Shown in pieces: positions 35,952 to 45,038 of a DNA stretch of 64,000 bases; the first letter of the stretch is position 1, and every line of letters begins with the position of its first letter. The stretch comes from Duganella levis (GTDB lineage Bacteria; Pseudomonadota; Gammaproteobacteria; Burkholderiales; Burkholderiaceae_D). A program made the position numbers and the translations under genes. The notes under the pieces are model-generated. The model saw only the letters and a program-made list of their open reading frames with translations. It had not been told where the DNA came from and ran no database searches. The DNA is taken from contig NZ_WWCT01000016.1 of the NCBI RefSeq assembly GCF_009857605.1, positions 62,001-126,000 of the forward strand, written 5' to 3'.

Positions 35952-36060
35952 GACATATTAAGGACATTTAGCTCCGATAAGTTCGGAACTGCATCCCCTT
36001 TATTCCGCAAAGCGCCGACGGCACACTGTATTCCTCTCACTTTTGACGCAAAGAGGAACC

Positions 36061-37167
36061 ATGAACGCCAATCAGAAAATCCGTGTCGGCATCGTCGGCG
36101 CCGGCAATTGGGCCGAATATGGCCACATCCCTTCCCTCCAGCTGCTGCCGCAGTATGCGATTACCGCGATCTACAGCCGCAGCCAGGAAAAGGCCGACGC
36201 CGTCGCGGCGCGCCACGGCATTCCGCATGCAGTCAACTCATTGCAGGCGCTGGTCACGCATCCCGAGGTGGATCTGGTGCTGGTGCTGAATCCAGCGCCC
36301 AGCCATGAAGAAGCGATCCGCGCCGCCATCGCCGCCGGCAAGGATGTCTACAGCGAATGGCCGCTGACGCCGCGCACCGCGTTGACGCAGGAACTGATCG
36401 CATTGGCCGACAAGGCCGGCGTGCGTCACCTGGCCGGCTTGCAGCGCCGTTTCGGCGCCGACTACCGCTATGTGCGCGACCTGGTGCGCGACGGCTATAT
36501 CGGCGAACTGCGTTCGGCGCGGCTGCACGTCAGCGTCGAGTACTTCCAGTCCTCGCGGCTGCAGGCGCTGTACTTCACCGTCCCGCAACAGAATTATTCC
36601 GGCCTGCTGCACATCTACGGCGGCCATTTTTTCGACGCCGTGTTCAGCATGCTGGGCCACCCGACCAGCATCAGCGCATTAGCCGTCAACCAGTTCAAAC
36701 AGGTGACGCTGATCGAAACCGGCGAAACGCTGCCGCACACGCTGGCCGACCAGGTGGTGGTGAATGGCAGCTTCGCCAACGGTGCCGTGCTGACGGCGCA
36801 TCTGGAAGCCGGCAAGCGCAATAACTATGGCTGGCAGCTGGATTTGACCGGTTCCAGCGGCGACCTAAAAATCTCCAACAGCACCAGCTTCGGCCAGGCC
36901 TTCAACATCATCGAAGGCGCGCAAGGCGACAGCCAGCCGATGAAAGTGCTGCCGGTGCCGGACCAGTACAACTGGCTGCCGCCAAATACACTGGGCGGCA
37001 GCCAGCTGGAACTGGCCAACCTGTACGCCGCCTACGCCAGCGACCTGCGCGACGGTACGCACCTCGCGCCAACCTTCGCCGATGCGCTGGCGATGCACCG
37101 GCTGATCGACAACATCGAGCTATCGAACGCCGATGGCCGCCGGGTTCAGACCAGTCCCGCCACGTAG
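36061..37167 (+). CDS. Gfo/Idh/MocA-family NAD(P)-dependent oxidoreductase
   Basis: A 368-residue sugar- or inositol-dehydrogenase-like enzyme. The Rossmann fold is marked by [18 protein letters not shown] (residues ~8-25), and the substrate domain by [13 protein letters not shown] (the usual EKP motif is here EWP) and [19 protein letters not shown], which holds the likely catalytic His. The replacement of the catalytic Lys-Pro by Trp-Pro is notable and may change the reaction. The ribosome site AGAGGAA precedes the ATG. The gene overlaps the convergent chemoreceptor gene by 22 bases. Confidence 0.9.
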   Translation: MNANQKIRVGIVGAGNWAEYGHIPSLQLLPQYAITAIYSRSQEKADAVAARHGIPHAVNSLQALVTHPEVDLVLVLNPAPSHEEAIRAAIAAGKDVYSEWPLTPRTALTQELIALADKAGVRHLAGLQRRFGADYRYVRDLVRDGYIGELRSARLHVSVEYFQSSRLQALYFTVPQQNYSGLLHIYGGHFFDAVFSMLGHPTSISALAVNQFKQVTLIETGETLPHTLADQVVVNGSFANGAVLTAHLEAGKRNNYGWQLDLTGSSGDLKISNSTSFGQAFNIIEGAQGDSQPMKVLPVPDQYNWLPPNTLGGSQLELANLYAAYASDLRDGTHLAPTFADALAMHRLIDNIELSNADGRRVQTSPAT

Positions 37168-38813
37168 CCCGACGATGCCATGCCGGTGCTGTAGACCGGC
37201 GCCGGCCGGCTGCGTGGGCGCTGCGGCTGCGGCATCTCGATCACCGCCAGCTCTTGCCTGGCGCTGCCGGTCAGCCTGAACACGCTGACGCTGCGCGCCA
37301 GGCGCTCCGCCTGTTCCTGCAACGAGACGATGGCGGCCAGCGATTCTTCCACCAGCGTGGCGTTCTGCTGGGTCACGCTGTCCATCGAGGCCAGCGTGCG
37401 GTTCACCAGTTGCAGGCCCAGGCTCTGCTCCCGCGTGCCGCTGCTGATATCGCCCATCAGCGTGGCGCCGCGCAGCACGCCCTGCACAACATCGTCGATG
37501 GTGGCGCTGGCGTTCTTCACGGCCTGGCCGCCGCCGTTCACTTCCGTCAGCGACTGCGCGATCAGGTCCTTGATTTCCTTGGCCGACTGCGCGCTACGCT
37601 GGGCCAGCGCCCGCACTTCGCTCGCCACCACGGCAAAACCGCGTCCCTGTTCGCCGGCGCGTGCCGCTTCCACTGCCGCATTCAGCGCCAGCAGATTGGT
37701 CTGGAAGGCGATGCCGTCCATCAGGCCGACGATGTCGCCGATGCGGCGCGACGAGGCGCTGATGCGTTCCATGGTCGCCGTCACCGCCGATACCGCCACT
37801 TCCGCTTCACGCGCCACAGCCGCAGTCTGATCCATCAGCTTGTGCGCCTGCTCCGCCCTGCCAGCGTTGTGGGCGACGGTGGTAGTCAGTTCTTCCACGG
37901 TGGCGGCGGTTTCCTCCAGCGTGGCCGCCTGGCCTTCGGTGCGCTGCGACAGATCGCTGGTGCCGGCGGAAATCTGCGCCGACGCGGTGGCGATGGTGTC
38001 GGTACCGCCTCGTACCTGCGTCACCATGCGTTGCAGGTTGGTGCTCATCTGGTTCATGGCGCGCAGCAGTTCGGCGGTTTCATCGCGGCCGGCGATATCG
38101 GCATCCACCCGCAGGTCGCCCTCCGCCACCCGGCGCGCCATCTCCACGGCACGCGCCAGCGGTACCGAAATCATACGCGCCACACGCGCCGCCAGCAGCA
38201 GGCCAAGCACCAGCGCACCGGCCATGAAGGCGAAAATCAGGTGCCGCGCATGGCGGTAAGTCTGGTCCGCCGACAGCGCCGCCTGGGCGCTGCCCGCTTC
38301 ATTAATGGCGACCAGCTTGTCGATCAGTCCCATCGCCTCAAAGTCGTACTTGCGCGATTCGCCTCTCACCACGGCCAGCGCGCCGGCGTCGTCGCCATGG
38401 CGCGACAAGGCCACCACCTGGCGCACCGCGCCACGGTAGGCGTTCATCGACACCTGCAATTGCGCCACGATGTCCAGTTCCGCACTGCTGCGCGGCTGGG
38501 CAGCATAGGCGCTCAGCGAAGCCTGCACCTGCTGCATCTGGCTTTCCATATCCTGCTCGTACTTGCGCAGGATTTCAGGTTCGGTCGACACCACATGGAA
38601 CAGCTCAAAGGTGCGGAAGCGCGTCAGGCCGTACTTGATGTCCAGCGCATTGCGCACGCCCGGCGCCCAGCGGTGGTCGATTTCATTGGTCACGCGGTCC
38701 AGCTCATACAGCTGGAACACGGAGAACACCCCCAGCGCCATCATCATCGCCAGCACGGCGGCCACCACCACATTCAGCTTTTTTGCGATCTTCAGATTGC
38801 GGAACCAGTTCAT
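37146..38813 (-). CDS. Methyl-accepting chemotaxis protein (4-helix-bundle sensor)
   Basis: A 555-residue chemoreceptor. One transmembrane helix near the start (~12-33) is followed by a periplasmic four-helix-bundle ligand domain (~35-190), a second helix (~192-212), a HAMP domain (~213-265) and a long signalling coiled coil with methylation regions. The conserved hairpin tip [21 protein letters not shown] is present. It is the last gene of an operon RR, GGDEF-EAL, MCP, 20 bases after the GGDEF-EAL gene, with AGGAG before the ATG. There is no C-terminal CheR-docking pentapeptide. The ligand is unknown. Confidence 0.94.
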   Translation of the reverse strand: MNWFRNLKIAKKLNVVVAAVLAMMMALGVFSVFQLYELDRVTNEIDHRWAPGVRNALDIKYGLTRFRTFELFHVVSTEPEILRKYEQDMESQMQQVQASLSAYAAQPRSSAELDIVAQLQVSMNAYRGAVRQVVALSRHGDDAGALAVVRGESRKYDFEAMGLIDKLVAINEAGSAQAALSADQTYRHARHLIFAFMAGALVLGLLLAARVARMISVPLARAVEMARRVAEGDLRVDADIAGRDETAELLRAMNQMSTNLQRMVTQVRGGTDTIATASAQISAGTSDLSQRTEGQAATLEETAATVEELTTTVAHNAGRAEQAHKLMDQTAAVAREAEVAVSAVTATMERISASSRRIGDIVGLMDGIAFQTNLLALNAAVEAARAGEQGRGFAVVASEVRALAQRSAQSAKEIKDLIAQSLTEVNGGGQAVKNASATIDDVVQGVLRGATLMGDISSGTREQSLGLQLVNRTLASMDSVTQQNATLVEESLAAIVSLQEQAERLARSVSVFRLTGSARQELAVIEMPQPQRPRSRPAPVYSTGMASSGYVAGLV

Positions 38814-38833
38814 GTCGATCTCCTAATTCTGAT

Positions 38834-40762
38834 TTATGCGGCCTGCAGTTGCAGGCTGCCTTCGAGGAAGTCCAGCGCAGATGCCGCTGGCAGCGGGCGG
38901 CTGTAGTAATAACCTTGAATCTCGTCGCAACGCCAGGCACTCAGCATGGCGCGCTGCACTTCAGTCTCGACGCCTTCGGCGATCACCGTCATGCCCAGCG
39001 CATGGCCAAGGCTGATGGTGGCCTGCACAATCGCACTCTGTTCGCTGACCGCATGCATATTGCGGACGAAGGACTGGTCGATTTTCAGCTTGTGGATCGG
39101 GAAGCGCGACAGGTAGGCCAGGCTGGAATAGCCGGTGCCGAAATCGTCGATGGCCAGCTTGAGGCCCAGTGCACGCAGGCGGTGCAGCAAGGCGATCGCG
39201 CTTTCGGCGCCTTCCATCATCACGCTCTCGGTGATTTCCAGCTCCAGGCAGGACGGATCGACGTGGGTGGTGGCCAGCAGGTCTTCCAAATGCGCCAGGA
39301 AGCCCGGCGCGGCAAACTGGCGCGGCGAGATGTTCACCGCCACCGCCACGCGCTGGCCGGTTTCGGCCTGCCACACGCTGATCTGGCGCACGGCTTCTTC
39401 CAGCACCCAGTTGCCGATCGAGACGATCAGGCCCGATTCCTCGGCCAGCGGAATGAACTCCGCCGGCGAAATCAGCTTGCCGTGACGGCGCCAGCGCACC
39501 AGCGCCTCGAAGCCGATCAAGCTCCCATCGCCCAGCGATTGCTGCGGTTGATAGTGCAGTTCCAGTTCCTCGCGTTCCACCGCATGGCGCAGCAGCGCTT
39601 CCATGTCCAGGCGTTCGCCGGCTTCCGCATTCAGTTGTTGCGAGTAGATCTCCAGCCGGTCGCCGCCGGCCTTGCGCGCCGCTTGCAGTGCGGCGTCGGC
39701 ATTGCGCAGCAGGACGTCCGGATTGGCGCCGTGCTGCGGATAGTTGACCGCACCGAGGCTCAACGTGGTGTAGATTTCGTGACCTTCGCAATCGTAGGGA
39801 TTGCGCACTTCATCCCGCAGCACCGACAGCGCTTCGGCGAAGGCCAGGTCGCTGCAATCGGTGCGGAACAGGATGGCGAAGTTGGCGCCGTCCAGGCGGA
39901 ATACCTCGCCGCCATGACGTTCCGACGCGCTGCGGATGCGCGCTGCCAGGCCGATCATGACGCGGTCGCCGAAAGCGTGGCCAAAACCGCCGATAATGCG
40001 CGAGAAACGGTCGATCGTACCCAGCACCACTACATGGGGTACCGCCGGCAGCGACGCCAGGCGCGCCTCGAAACTGCGGCGATGGGCCAGGCCAGTCAGC
40101 GGATCGTGGCGCGCCTGGTGGCTCAGTTCATCCTCCACCCGTACCCGGGCCCGGACGTGGTACAGCATGAACAGGCAAGTCACCAGCGCCAGCACGTCGA
40201 ACACGTGTACCAGGCCGGTGATCCAGCCGATGGCGCGGTTGGCCATGGAGCCGTTGTCGTAGATGTCGTCTTCCACGCCCTGTTGCAGGCCGTCGACCCG
40301 CAGGCGCAGCTGCTTGACTTCCTCGTTCATTTTGATCAGCACCGCGCGGGCAGCAGCCGGGTTGACGTCGACCTGGCGTAAGAATTCCGGGGTCAGCTGG
40401 ATAATACGCTGATAGGCGGCGCGCAGTGCGCCCAGCTCCGGGCCATCGCCCAGGCTGGGACGCAGTTGCTCCAGTGTGGCTTCGAGTTCGCTGCGGCCCA
40501 TGCTTTCCAGGAATTGGAAGCGGTCCGGCGTGATCGAATCCGTGAACCGTTTGTCCAGCGCCAGCTGGTAGCGCAGCAAGGCGCTTTCAAAATCGCCCAG
40601 GTAACGCATCTGCGGGATGGTGCGGTTCAGCAGCGGCGTTTCATTGTGGCGGATATTGTGCGCGGTGCGCTCCATGAAAATCGACAGCGTGACACTGGCG
40701 ACGATCACCAGCAGCAGTAACATATAAATAAGACGACGCGAACTGCTGATGGTGTGTTTCAT
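38834..40762 (-). CDS. Membrane protein with degenerate GGDEF and intact EAL (c-di-GMP phosphodiesterase)
   Basis: A 642-residue protein. A transmembrane helix (~11-30), a periplasmic helical sensor (~31-190, four-helix-bundle type) and a second helix (~200-220) precede GGDEF (~235-385) and EAL (~390-635). The GGDEF motif reads DGANF (residues 291-295, codons 39878-39892) and no RxxD site is present, so it should not make c-di-GMP. The EAL domain keeps EALVRW, VNISPRQF, EITES, DDFGTGYSSL, KIDQSFV and AEGVET, so it should break c-di-GMP down. It lies between a receiver gene and a chemoreceptor gene on the same strand. Confidence 0.93.
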   Translation of the reverse strand: MKHTISSSRRLIYMLLLLVIVASVTLSIFMERTAHNIRHNETPLLNRTIPQMRYLGDFESALLRYQLALDKRFTDSITPDRFQFLESMGRSELEATLEQLRPSLGDGPELGALRAAYQRIIQLTPEFLRQVDVNPAAARAVLIKMNEEVKQLRLRVDGLQQGVEDDIYDNGSMANRAIGWITGLVHVFDVLALVTCLFMLYHVRARVRVEDELSHQARHDPLTGLAHRRSFEARLASLPAVPHVVVLGTIDRFSRIIGGFGHAFGDRVMIGLAARIRSASERHGGEVFRLDGANFAILFRTDCSDLAFAEALSVLRDEVRNPYDCEGHEIYTTLSLGAVNYPQHGANPDVLLRNADAALQAARKAGGDRLEIYSQQLNAEAGERLDMEALLRHAVEREELELHYQPQQSLGDGSLIGFEALVRWRRHGKLISPAEFIPLAEESGLIVSIGNWVLEEAVRQISVWQAETGQRVAVAVNISPRQFAAPGFLAHLEDLLATTHVDPSCLELEITESVMMEGAESAIALLHRLRALGLKLAIDDFGTGYSSLAYLSRFPIHKLKIDQSFVRNMHAVSEQSAIVQATISLGHALGMTVIAEGVETEVQRAMLSAWRCDEIQGYYYSRPLPAASALDFLEGSLQLQAA

Positions 40763-40768
40763 GGTTTG

Positions 40769-41170
40769 TTACTCCTCGGCGTGGGTCGGGAAGCTGCCGC
40801 TGGCCTGGTTCAGGCAACGCAGCAATTCGTTCGCTTCAAAGGGCTTGCTCAAAAAGCAGGAGGCGCCACCTTGCAAGGCACGCTTGCACAGGTTCGCTTC
40901 CGGGAAGGCGGTCATCAGGATCAATGGCAGGGAATTGCCGCCACGGCGCAACTGCTCCAGCAGCTCGATGCCGCTCATGCCGGGCATCTGCAGGTCGGTG
41001 ATCACGCAGTGATAGTCACCCAGGGCGCCGGAGGCCAGCAGGGACACGGCGGAATCGTAGGCATTGGCGGCATAGCCGTAGGAACGCAGCAGGCTACGCA
41101 GACCGACGCGAACAGCTTCGTCGTCGTCAACGATGGCGATATTACAAAATTTTGGATCCGGATCTGACAC
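40769..41170 (-). CDS. Single-domain response regulator
   Basis: A 133-residue CheY-like receiver with no output domain. It has the acidic DDD in IAIVDDDEA, phospho-acceptor Asp in CVITDLQMPGMSG, and Lys in LSKPFEANELL. The sequence is FixJ/NtrC-like rather than CheY-like. The start is a GTG with GGGAG 9 bases upstream. It is the first gene of an operon with the degenerate-GGDEF/EAL protein (6-base gap) and a chemoreceptor, so it may dock to one of them. Confidence 0.9.
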   Translation of the reverse strand: MSDPDPKFCNIAIVDDDEAVRVGLRSLLRSYGYAANAYDSAVSLLASGALGDYHCVITDLQMPGMSGIELLEQLRRGGNSLPLILMTAFPEANLCKRALQGGASCFLSKPFEANELLRCLNQASGSFPTHAEE

Positions 41171-41272
41171 TGGTGACTCCCATGTTCGGACGGCGGCTCG
41201 CGGCCGTCCAGCGCATGGGAGAACAATACAGTTCAGCGCGAATTGAGAAAATTATACAAGGGTATAGGTGGG

Positions 41273-41902
41273 CTAAACCTTGGCCAGCCCCAGCGCCTCG
41301 GCCATCCGCACCAAATCGGCGAAGGTTTTGGCCTGCATTTTGCGCATGGCGTTGCCGCGATGGATCTTGACGGTGATCTCGCTGGTGCCCACTTCGCCGG
41401 CGATCTGCTTGTTCATCAGCCCCCGCGCGGCCAGCGCCATGATCTCGCGCTCGCGCGGGGTCAGCGTCGCATAGCGGGCGGTCAGGCCGTCGCTGGCCTG
41501 GTCGCGCAGGCGCCGCTCCTGGTCGGCCGCCAGCGCCGTGTGGATGGCGTCCAGCAGGTCCTGGTCGCGGAACGGCTTGGCCAGGAAATCCACCGCGCCG
41601 GCCTTCATGGCCCGCACCGACATCGGAATATCGCCATGGCCGGTCATGAAAATGATGGGCAGCGCCACGCCGTCGCGATTCAGCTCGGCCTGGAAATCGA
41701 GGCCGCTGAGGCCTTGCAGGCGCACGTCCAGCAGCAGGCAGCTGGTCAGGTTGCGCCGCGGCTCGGCCAGGAAGGCGGCCACCGACGGAAACGCCGCCAC
41801 CTGCATGCCGACCGAGCGCAAAAGGCTGGAAATGGCGTCGCGCAGTTGCGCCTCGTCGTCGACGATGTAGACCAAGGCGTCGGAATAATCAATCTGGTTC
41901 AT
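41273..41902 (-). CDS. FixJ/TodT-type response regulator (receiver + LuxR HTH)
   Basis: A 209-residue DNA-binding response regulator. The receiver has VYIVDDEAQLR, phospho-acceptor Asp in LLLDVRLQGLSG and Lys in LAKPFRDQDLL. The LuxR-type helix-turn-helix is LTPREREIMALAARGLMNKQIAGEVGTSEITVKIHR in outline (residues ~145-180). The ATG lies inside the end of the kinase gene upstream (14-base overlap), so the two are one translationally coupled pair. Its target promoter is not evident. Confidence 0.94.
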   Translation of the reverse strand: MNQIDYSDALVYIVDDEAQLRDAISSLLRSVGMQVAAFPSVAAFLAEPRRNLTSCLLLDVRLQGLSGLDFQAELNRDGVALPIIFMTGHGDIPMSVRAMKAGAVDFLAKPFRDQDLLDAIHTALAADQERRLRDQASDGLTARYATLTPREREIMALAARGLMNKQIAGEVGTSEITVKIHRGNAMRKMQAKTFADLVRMAEALGLAKV

Positions 41903-43349
41903 GAACAGGCAAGGTGAAAAGAATGGTGGCGCCAGCCACGGGGCTGTCCGGCGCCGGCTCCCGGACCCAGATCCGGCCGCCGTGGGTTTCAATAATGGAG
42001 CGGCAGATCGGCAGTCCCATGCCCATGCCGTCTTCCTTGGTGCTGTAGAAGGCTTCGAACAGGCGTGGCACGGCGCTGGCCGGGATGCCGGGGCCGGAGT
42101 CGCTGATGCTGACCTGCAGCGCGCCGTCGGCATTGCGCTGCGTCTGCACCGTCAGCACCGCCTGGCCCGGCGCGCACGCCCCCATGGCCTGGATGGCGTT
42201 CATCAGCAGGTTGATGAACACCTGCTGCAACTGCACGCGGTCGCCGTTGACCGGCGCCAGGTCCGGCGTCAATCCCAGCATCAGCGCCACGTGGTGGTTA
42301 TTCAGTTCGCGCCGCACCATGTCGACGCTCTCCTCCACCACCGCATTCAGGTCCAGCCCCGTATAAGTCGGGTCGGTGCGGCGCGCCAGCGCGCGTATCC
42401 GCTTGATCACGCCGGTGGCGCGCGCGCTCGACTCCAGGATGCTGGTGACGGTGGCCTTGGCCTCGTCCAGTTCCGGCTTGGGACGATTCAGCCAGCGCAG
42501 ACAGGCCTCGCCATTGGTCGATATCGCCGCCAGCGGCTGATTGACTTCGTGCGCGATGGACGCCGCCAGTTCGCCCAGCATGGTGACGCGGGTGGCGTGC
42601 GCCAGCTGCACCTGCGAGCGGTGCAGCGCCTGTTCGGCCAGCACCGCCGCCGTGACGTCGGTCAGCGCACCGAGATATTCGCAGTCGCCGTCCTTGTTGT
42701 AGCGTGGACGCGACAGCACGTGCACATATTTGAGTTCCCCATCCGGCATCAGCAGGCGGTGGCGCATGTCAATGTCGCCTTCGCAGCGCAGCGACTGGTC
42801 GATCGCCGCCTGCACGATGTGGCGGTCTTCCGGCGCGGTATGGGCCAGCACGCGCGCCATGGTCGGCTCGACGTCGAGCGGATAGCCATAGATGCGGGCC
42901 GCCTCGTCGGACCAGAACATGGCGCCGTTGGGGGCCTTGAAACTGAAGCTGCCGGTCTTGCTGATGCGCTGGGTGCCGGCCAGGAAGGCCTCGCTGCGGC
43001 GTAGCGCATCTTCGCGCGCCAGCAGCTCATCGGTAGCGGCCTGGCCGCGCAGCACCAGCACCGTGGTGACCACGATCGCCAGCAGTCCGACCAGCAGGCG
43101 CCCGGAAGCGGCGGCGGAAAACGCCTCGCTGTGCGTCACCGCATACGACAGCACCGTCAGCACCAGGCAGGCGGCGCTGGCCAGCAGCACGCCACGGCGG
43201 GCCCAGATGCCGGCCGACAGCAGTACCACCACCACGTACATCACGGCGATGGCCATGTCCAGCGGTGAAAATGTGTCGATCGCGAAGATCAACAGCATCA
43301 GTAAAATCAATAATGCGGACATCCATGGAGAGCGCGGTACCCGAAGCAT
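41889..43349 (-). CDS. FixL/TodS-type membrane histidine kinase with PAS
   Basis: A 486-residue kinase. Several N-terminal transmembrane helices (~10-105) are followed by a PAS/PAC domain (~118-240, with FSFKAPNGAMFWSDEAARIYGYPLD and RPRYNKDGDCEYLGALTDVTA), HisKA with the subtype motif SIAHEVNQPLAAI, and HATPase_c (QVFINLLMNAIQAM, DSGPGIPA, GMGMGLPICRSIIETHGG in outline). It phosphorylates the FixJ-like regulator encoded next. The ATG follows AAAGGAT. It is divergent from the MocR gene with 170 bases between. No heme-binding His pattern is evident, so the signal is unknown. Confidence 0.93.
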   Translation of the reverse strand: MLRVPRSPWMSALLILLMLLIFAIDTFSPLDMAIAVMYVVVVLLSAGIWARRGVLLASAACLVLTVLSYAVTHSEAFSAAASGRLLVGLLAIVVTTVLVLRGQAATDELLAREDALRRSEAFLAGTQRISKTGSFSFKAPNGAMFWSDEAARIYGYPLDVEPTMARVLAHTAPEDRHIVQAAIDQSLRCEGDIDMRHRLLMPDGELKYVHVLSRPRYNKDGDCEYLGALTDVTAAVLAEQALHRSQVQLAHATRVTMLGELAASIAHEVNQPLAAISTNGEACLRWLNRPKPELDEAKATVTSILESSARATGVIKRIRALARRTDPTYTGLDLNAVVEESVDMVRRELNNHHVALMLGLTPDLAPVNGDRVQLQQVFINLLMNAIQAMGACAPGQAVLTVQTQRNADGALQVSISDSGPGIPASAVPRLFEAFYSTKEDGMGMGLPICRSIIETHGGRIWVREPAPDSPVAGATILFTLPVHEPD

Positions 43350-43519
43350 GCCTATCCTTTTTGGTTATATTGGCAATCCCCCGGATTATAGTGCGGTTTC
43401 AGCGGCTTGCACCCTATACTCCTGTATACGGTCATGTTTGGCCTCCCTATTCCGAGGTATAGTGTCGGCCGCGCCGCAATCAGCTACTCTTGGTATATTA
43501 AACCGGCGGGAGACAGACC

Positions 43520-44977
43520 GTGAAATTGTATGAAACGCTAGCGGCCGATATCGCCAGCCAGATCGCGCAGGGGGTGATACGCGAGGGCGAGAAAATCCCC
43601 TCCGTGCGCCAGACCAGCCAACACCACAATTTGAGCGTGTCCACCGTCATCCGCGCCTTCCTGCTGCTGGAAAGCCAGGGCGTGATCGAAAGCCGGCCGC
43701 AGTCCGGCTACTTCGTGCGCCGCAAACCGGCGCTGCAGGCCAGCGCCGCCGCCGACACCGCCGCGCCAAACGGGCCGGCCGACATGGCGCGCGGCGAAAC
43801 GCTTGACACCAGCGAATTCGTGCTCACCACCCTGCGCTCGATCAACCAGGGCAGCGTGCCATTGGGTTCGCCCTATCCCGATCCGGCCAGCTTTCCGTGG
43901 GCGCGGCTGAATCAATACGCCAACAGCCTGGCGCGCCGGGCCGGCCAGATGGGCATGACGGCCGACCTGCCGCCGGGGAATCCGGAGCTGATCCGCCAGA
44001 TCGCCCGCCGCCACCTGGAAAACGGCCTGCCGGTGGACGCCGGCGAAATCATCATCACCACCGGCGCCACCGAGGCGCTCAACCTGTGCCTGCAAGCGGT
44101 GGCGCCGCCCGGCAGCGTGATCGCGGTGGAGTCGCCTACTTATTACGCGCTGCTGCAGGCGATTGAACGCATGCGCATGCAGGTGGTGGAGATCCCCACC
44201 GATCCGGTGGCCGGCATCGACCTCGAAGCGCTGGAACGCGCGATTGTCGAGCGGGGCGTGGCGGCCTGCATGGTCATGCCCAACTTCCAGAACCCGCAGG
44301 GCTACCAGATGAGCGATGAGCGCAAGCGCGCCATGGTGGAAATGCTGGCGCGGCACGACGTGCCGGTGATCGAGAACGACGTCTATCACGAGCTGTATTA
44401 CGGCGACGTCCATCCAACCTCGCTGAAGAACTACGACACGCGCGGCCTGGTCCTGCACTGTAACTCCTTCTCCAAGACGCTCAGTCCCGCCAACCGCATC
44501 GGCTGGGCGCTGCCCGGCCGCTACAGGGCGGAAGTGGAGAAGCTCAAGTTTCTCAACACGCTCAACACCCCAGCCCTGCCGCAGCTGGCGATTGCCGAGT
44601 ACCTTAAGAACGACGGCTACGACTACCACCTGCGCAAGGTGCGCAAGGCCTACGCGCAAAACGCCAGCATCATGGCGACGGCGGTGCGGCGCTTCTTCCC
44701 GCCCGGCACCTACGTCTCGACGCCGGTTGGCGGCTACCTGCTGTGGGTGAACCTGCCGGACGGCATACAGGCGCTGGAACTGTATGCGCGGGCGCAGGAG
44801 CGCGGCATCAGCGTCGGCGCCGGCAATATCTTCGCCACCGGCGACGCCTTCCAGCACTGCATCCGCCTTAACTACAGCTATCCGTGGACGGCGGAAGTGG
44901 AAGCGGCGGTGCGCACGCTTGGCCTGCTGGCCGGCGAACTTGCCAACTGTGCTCCTCGTCAAAAGGCGAATCTGTAG
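43520..44977 (+). CDS. MocR/GntR-type regulator with aminotransferase domain
   Basis: A 485-residue PLP-dependent regulator. The N-terminal GntR winged helix (KLYETLAADIASQIAQGVIREGEKIPSVRQTSQ in outline, residues ~1-75) is fused to a fold-type I aminotransferase domain, with the PLP-binding Lys in HCNSFSKTLSPANRIGWALPG (~310) and GATEALNLCLQAVAPPG. The start is a GTG, with GGGAG nine bases upstream. MocR proteins bind PLP and a partner amine, and act as activators of small nearby operons. It precedes a chemoreceptor gene in the same direction by about 60 bases. Confidence 0.93.
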   Translation: MKLYETLAADIASQIAQGVIREGEKIPSVRQTSQHHNLSVSTVIRAFLLLESQGVIESRPQSGYFVRRKPALQASAAADTAAPNGPADMARGETLDTSEFVLTTLRSINQGSVPLGSPYPDPASFPWARLNQYANSLARRAGQMGMTADLPPGNPELIRQIARRHLENGLPVDAGEIIITTGATEALNLCLQAVAPPGSVIAVESPTYYALLQAIERMRMQVVEIPTDPVAGIDLEALERAIVERGVAACMVMPNFQNPQGYQMSDERKRAMVEMLARHDVPVIENDVYHELYYGDVHPTSLKNYDTRGLVLHCNSFSKTLSPANRIGWALPGRYRAEVEKLKFLNTLNTPALPQLAIAEYLKNDGYDYHLRKVRKAYAQNASIMATAVRRFFPPGTYVSTPVGGYLLWVNLPDGIQALELYARAQERGISVGAGNIFATGDAFQHCIRLNYSYPWTAEVEAAVRTLGLLAGELANCAPRQKANL

Positions 44978-45038
44978 CCGTTGCCCTGCCAGTGGCGCGC
45001 TTATTCTGATAGCGTGCCAACTACAGGGTCCAACTGCC

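Noticed and set aside
35973-35987. A small hairpin TCCGA-TAAGT-TCGGA after the LysR gene
   Set aside because: The stem is only 5 bases and is not followed by a T run, so I cannot support a terminator.
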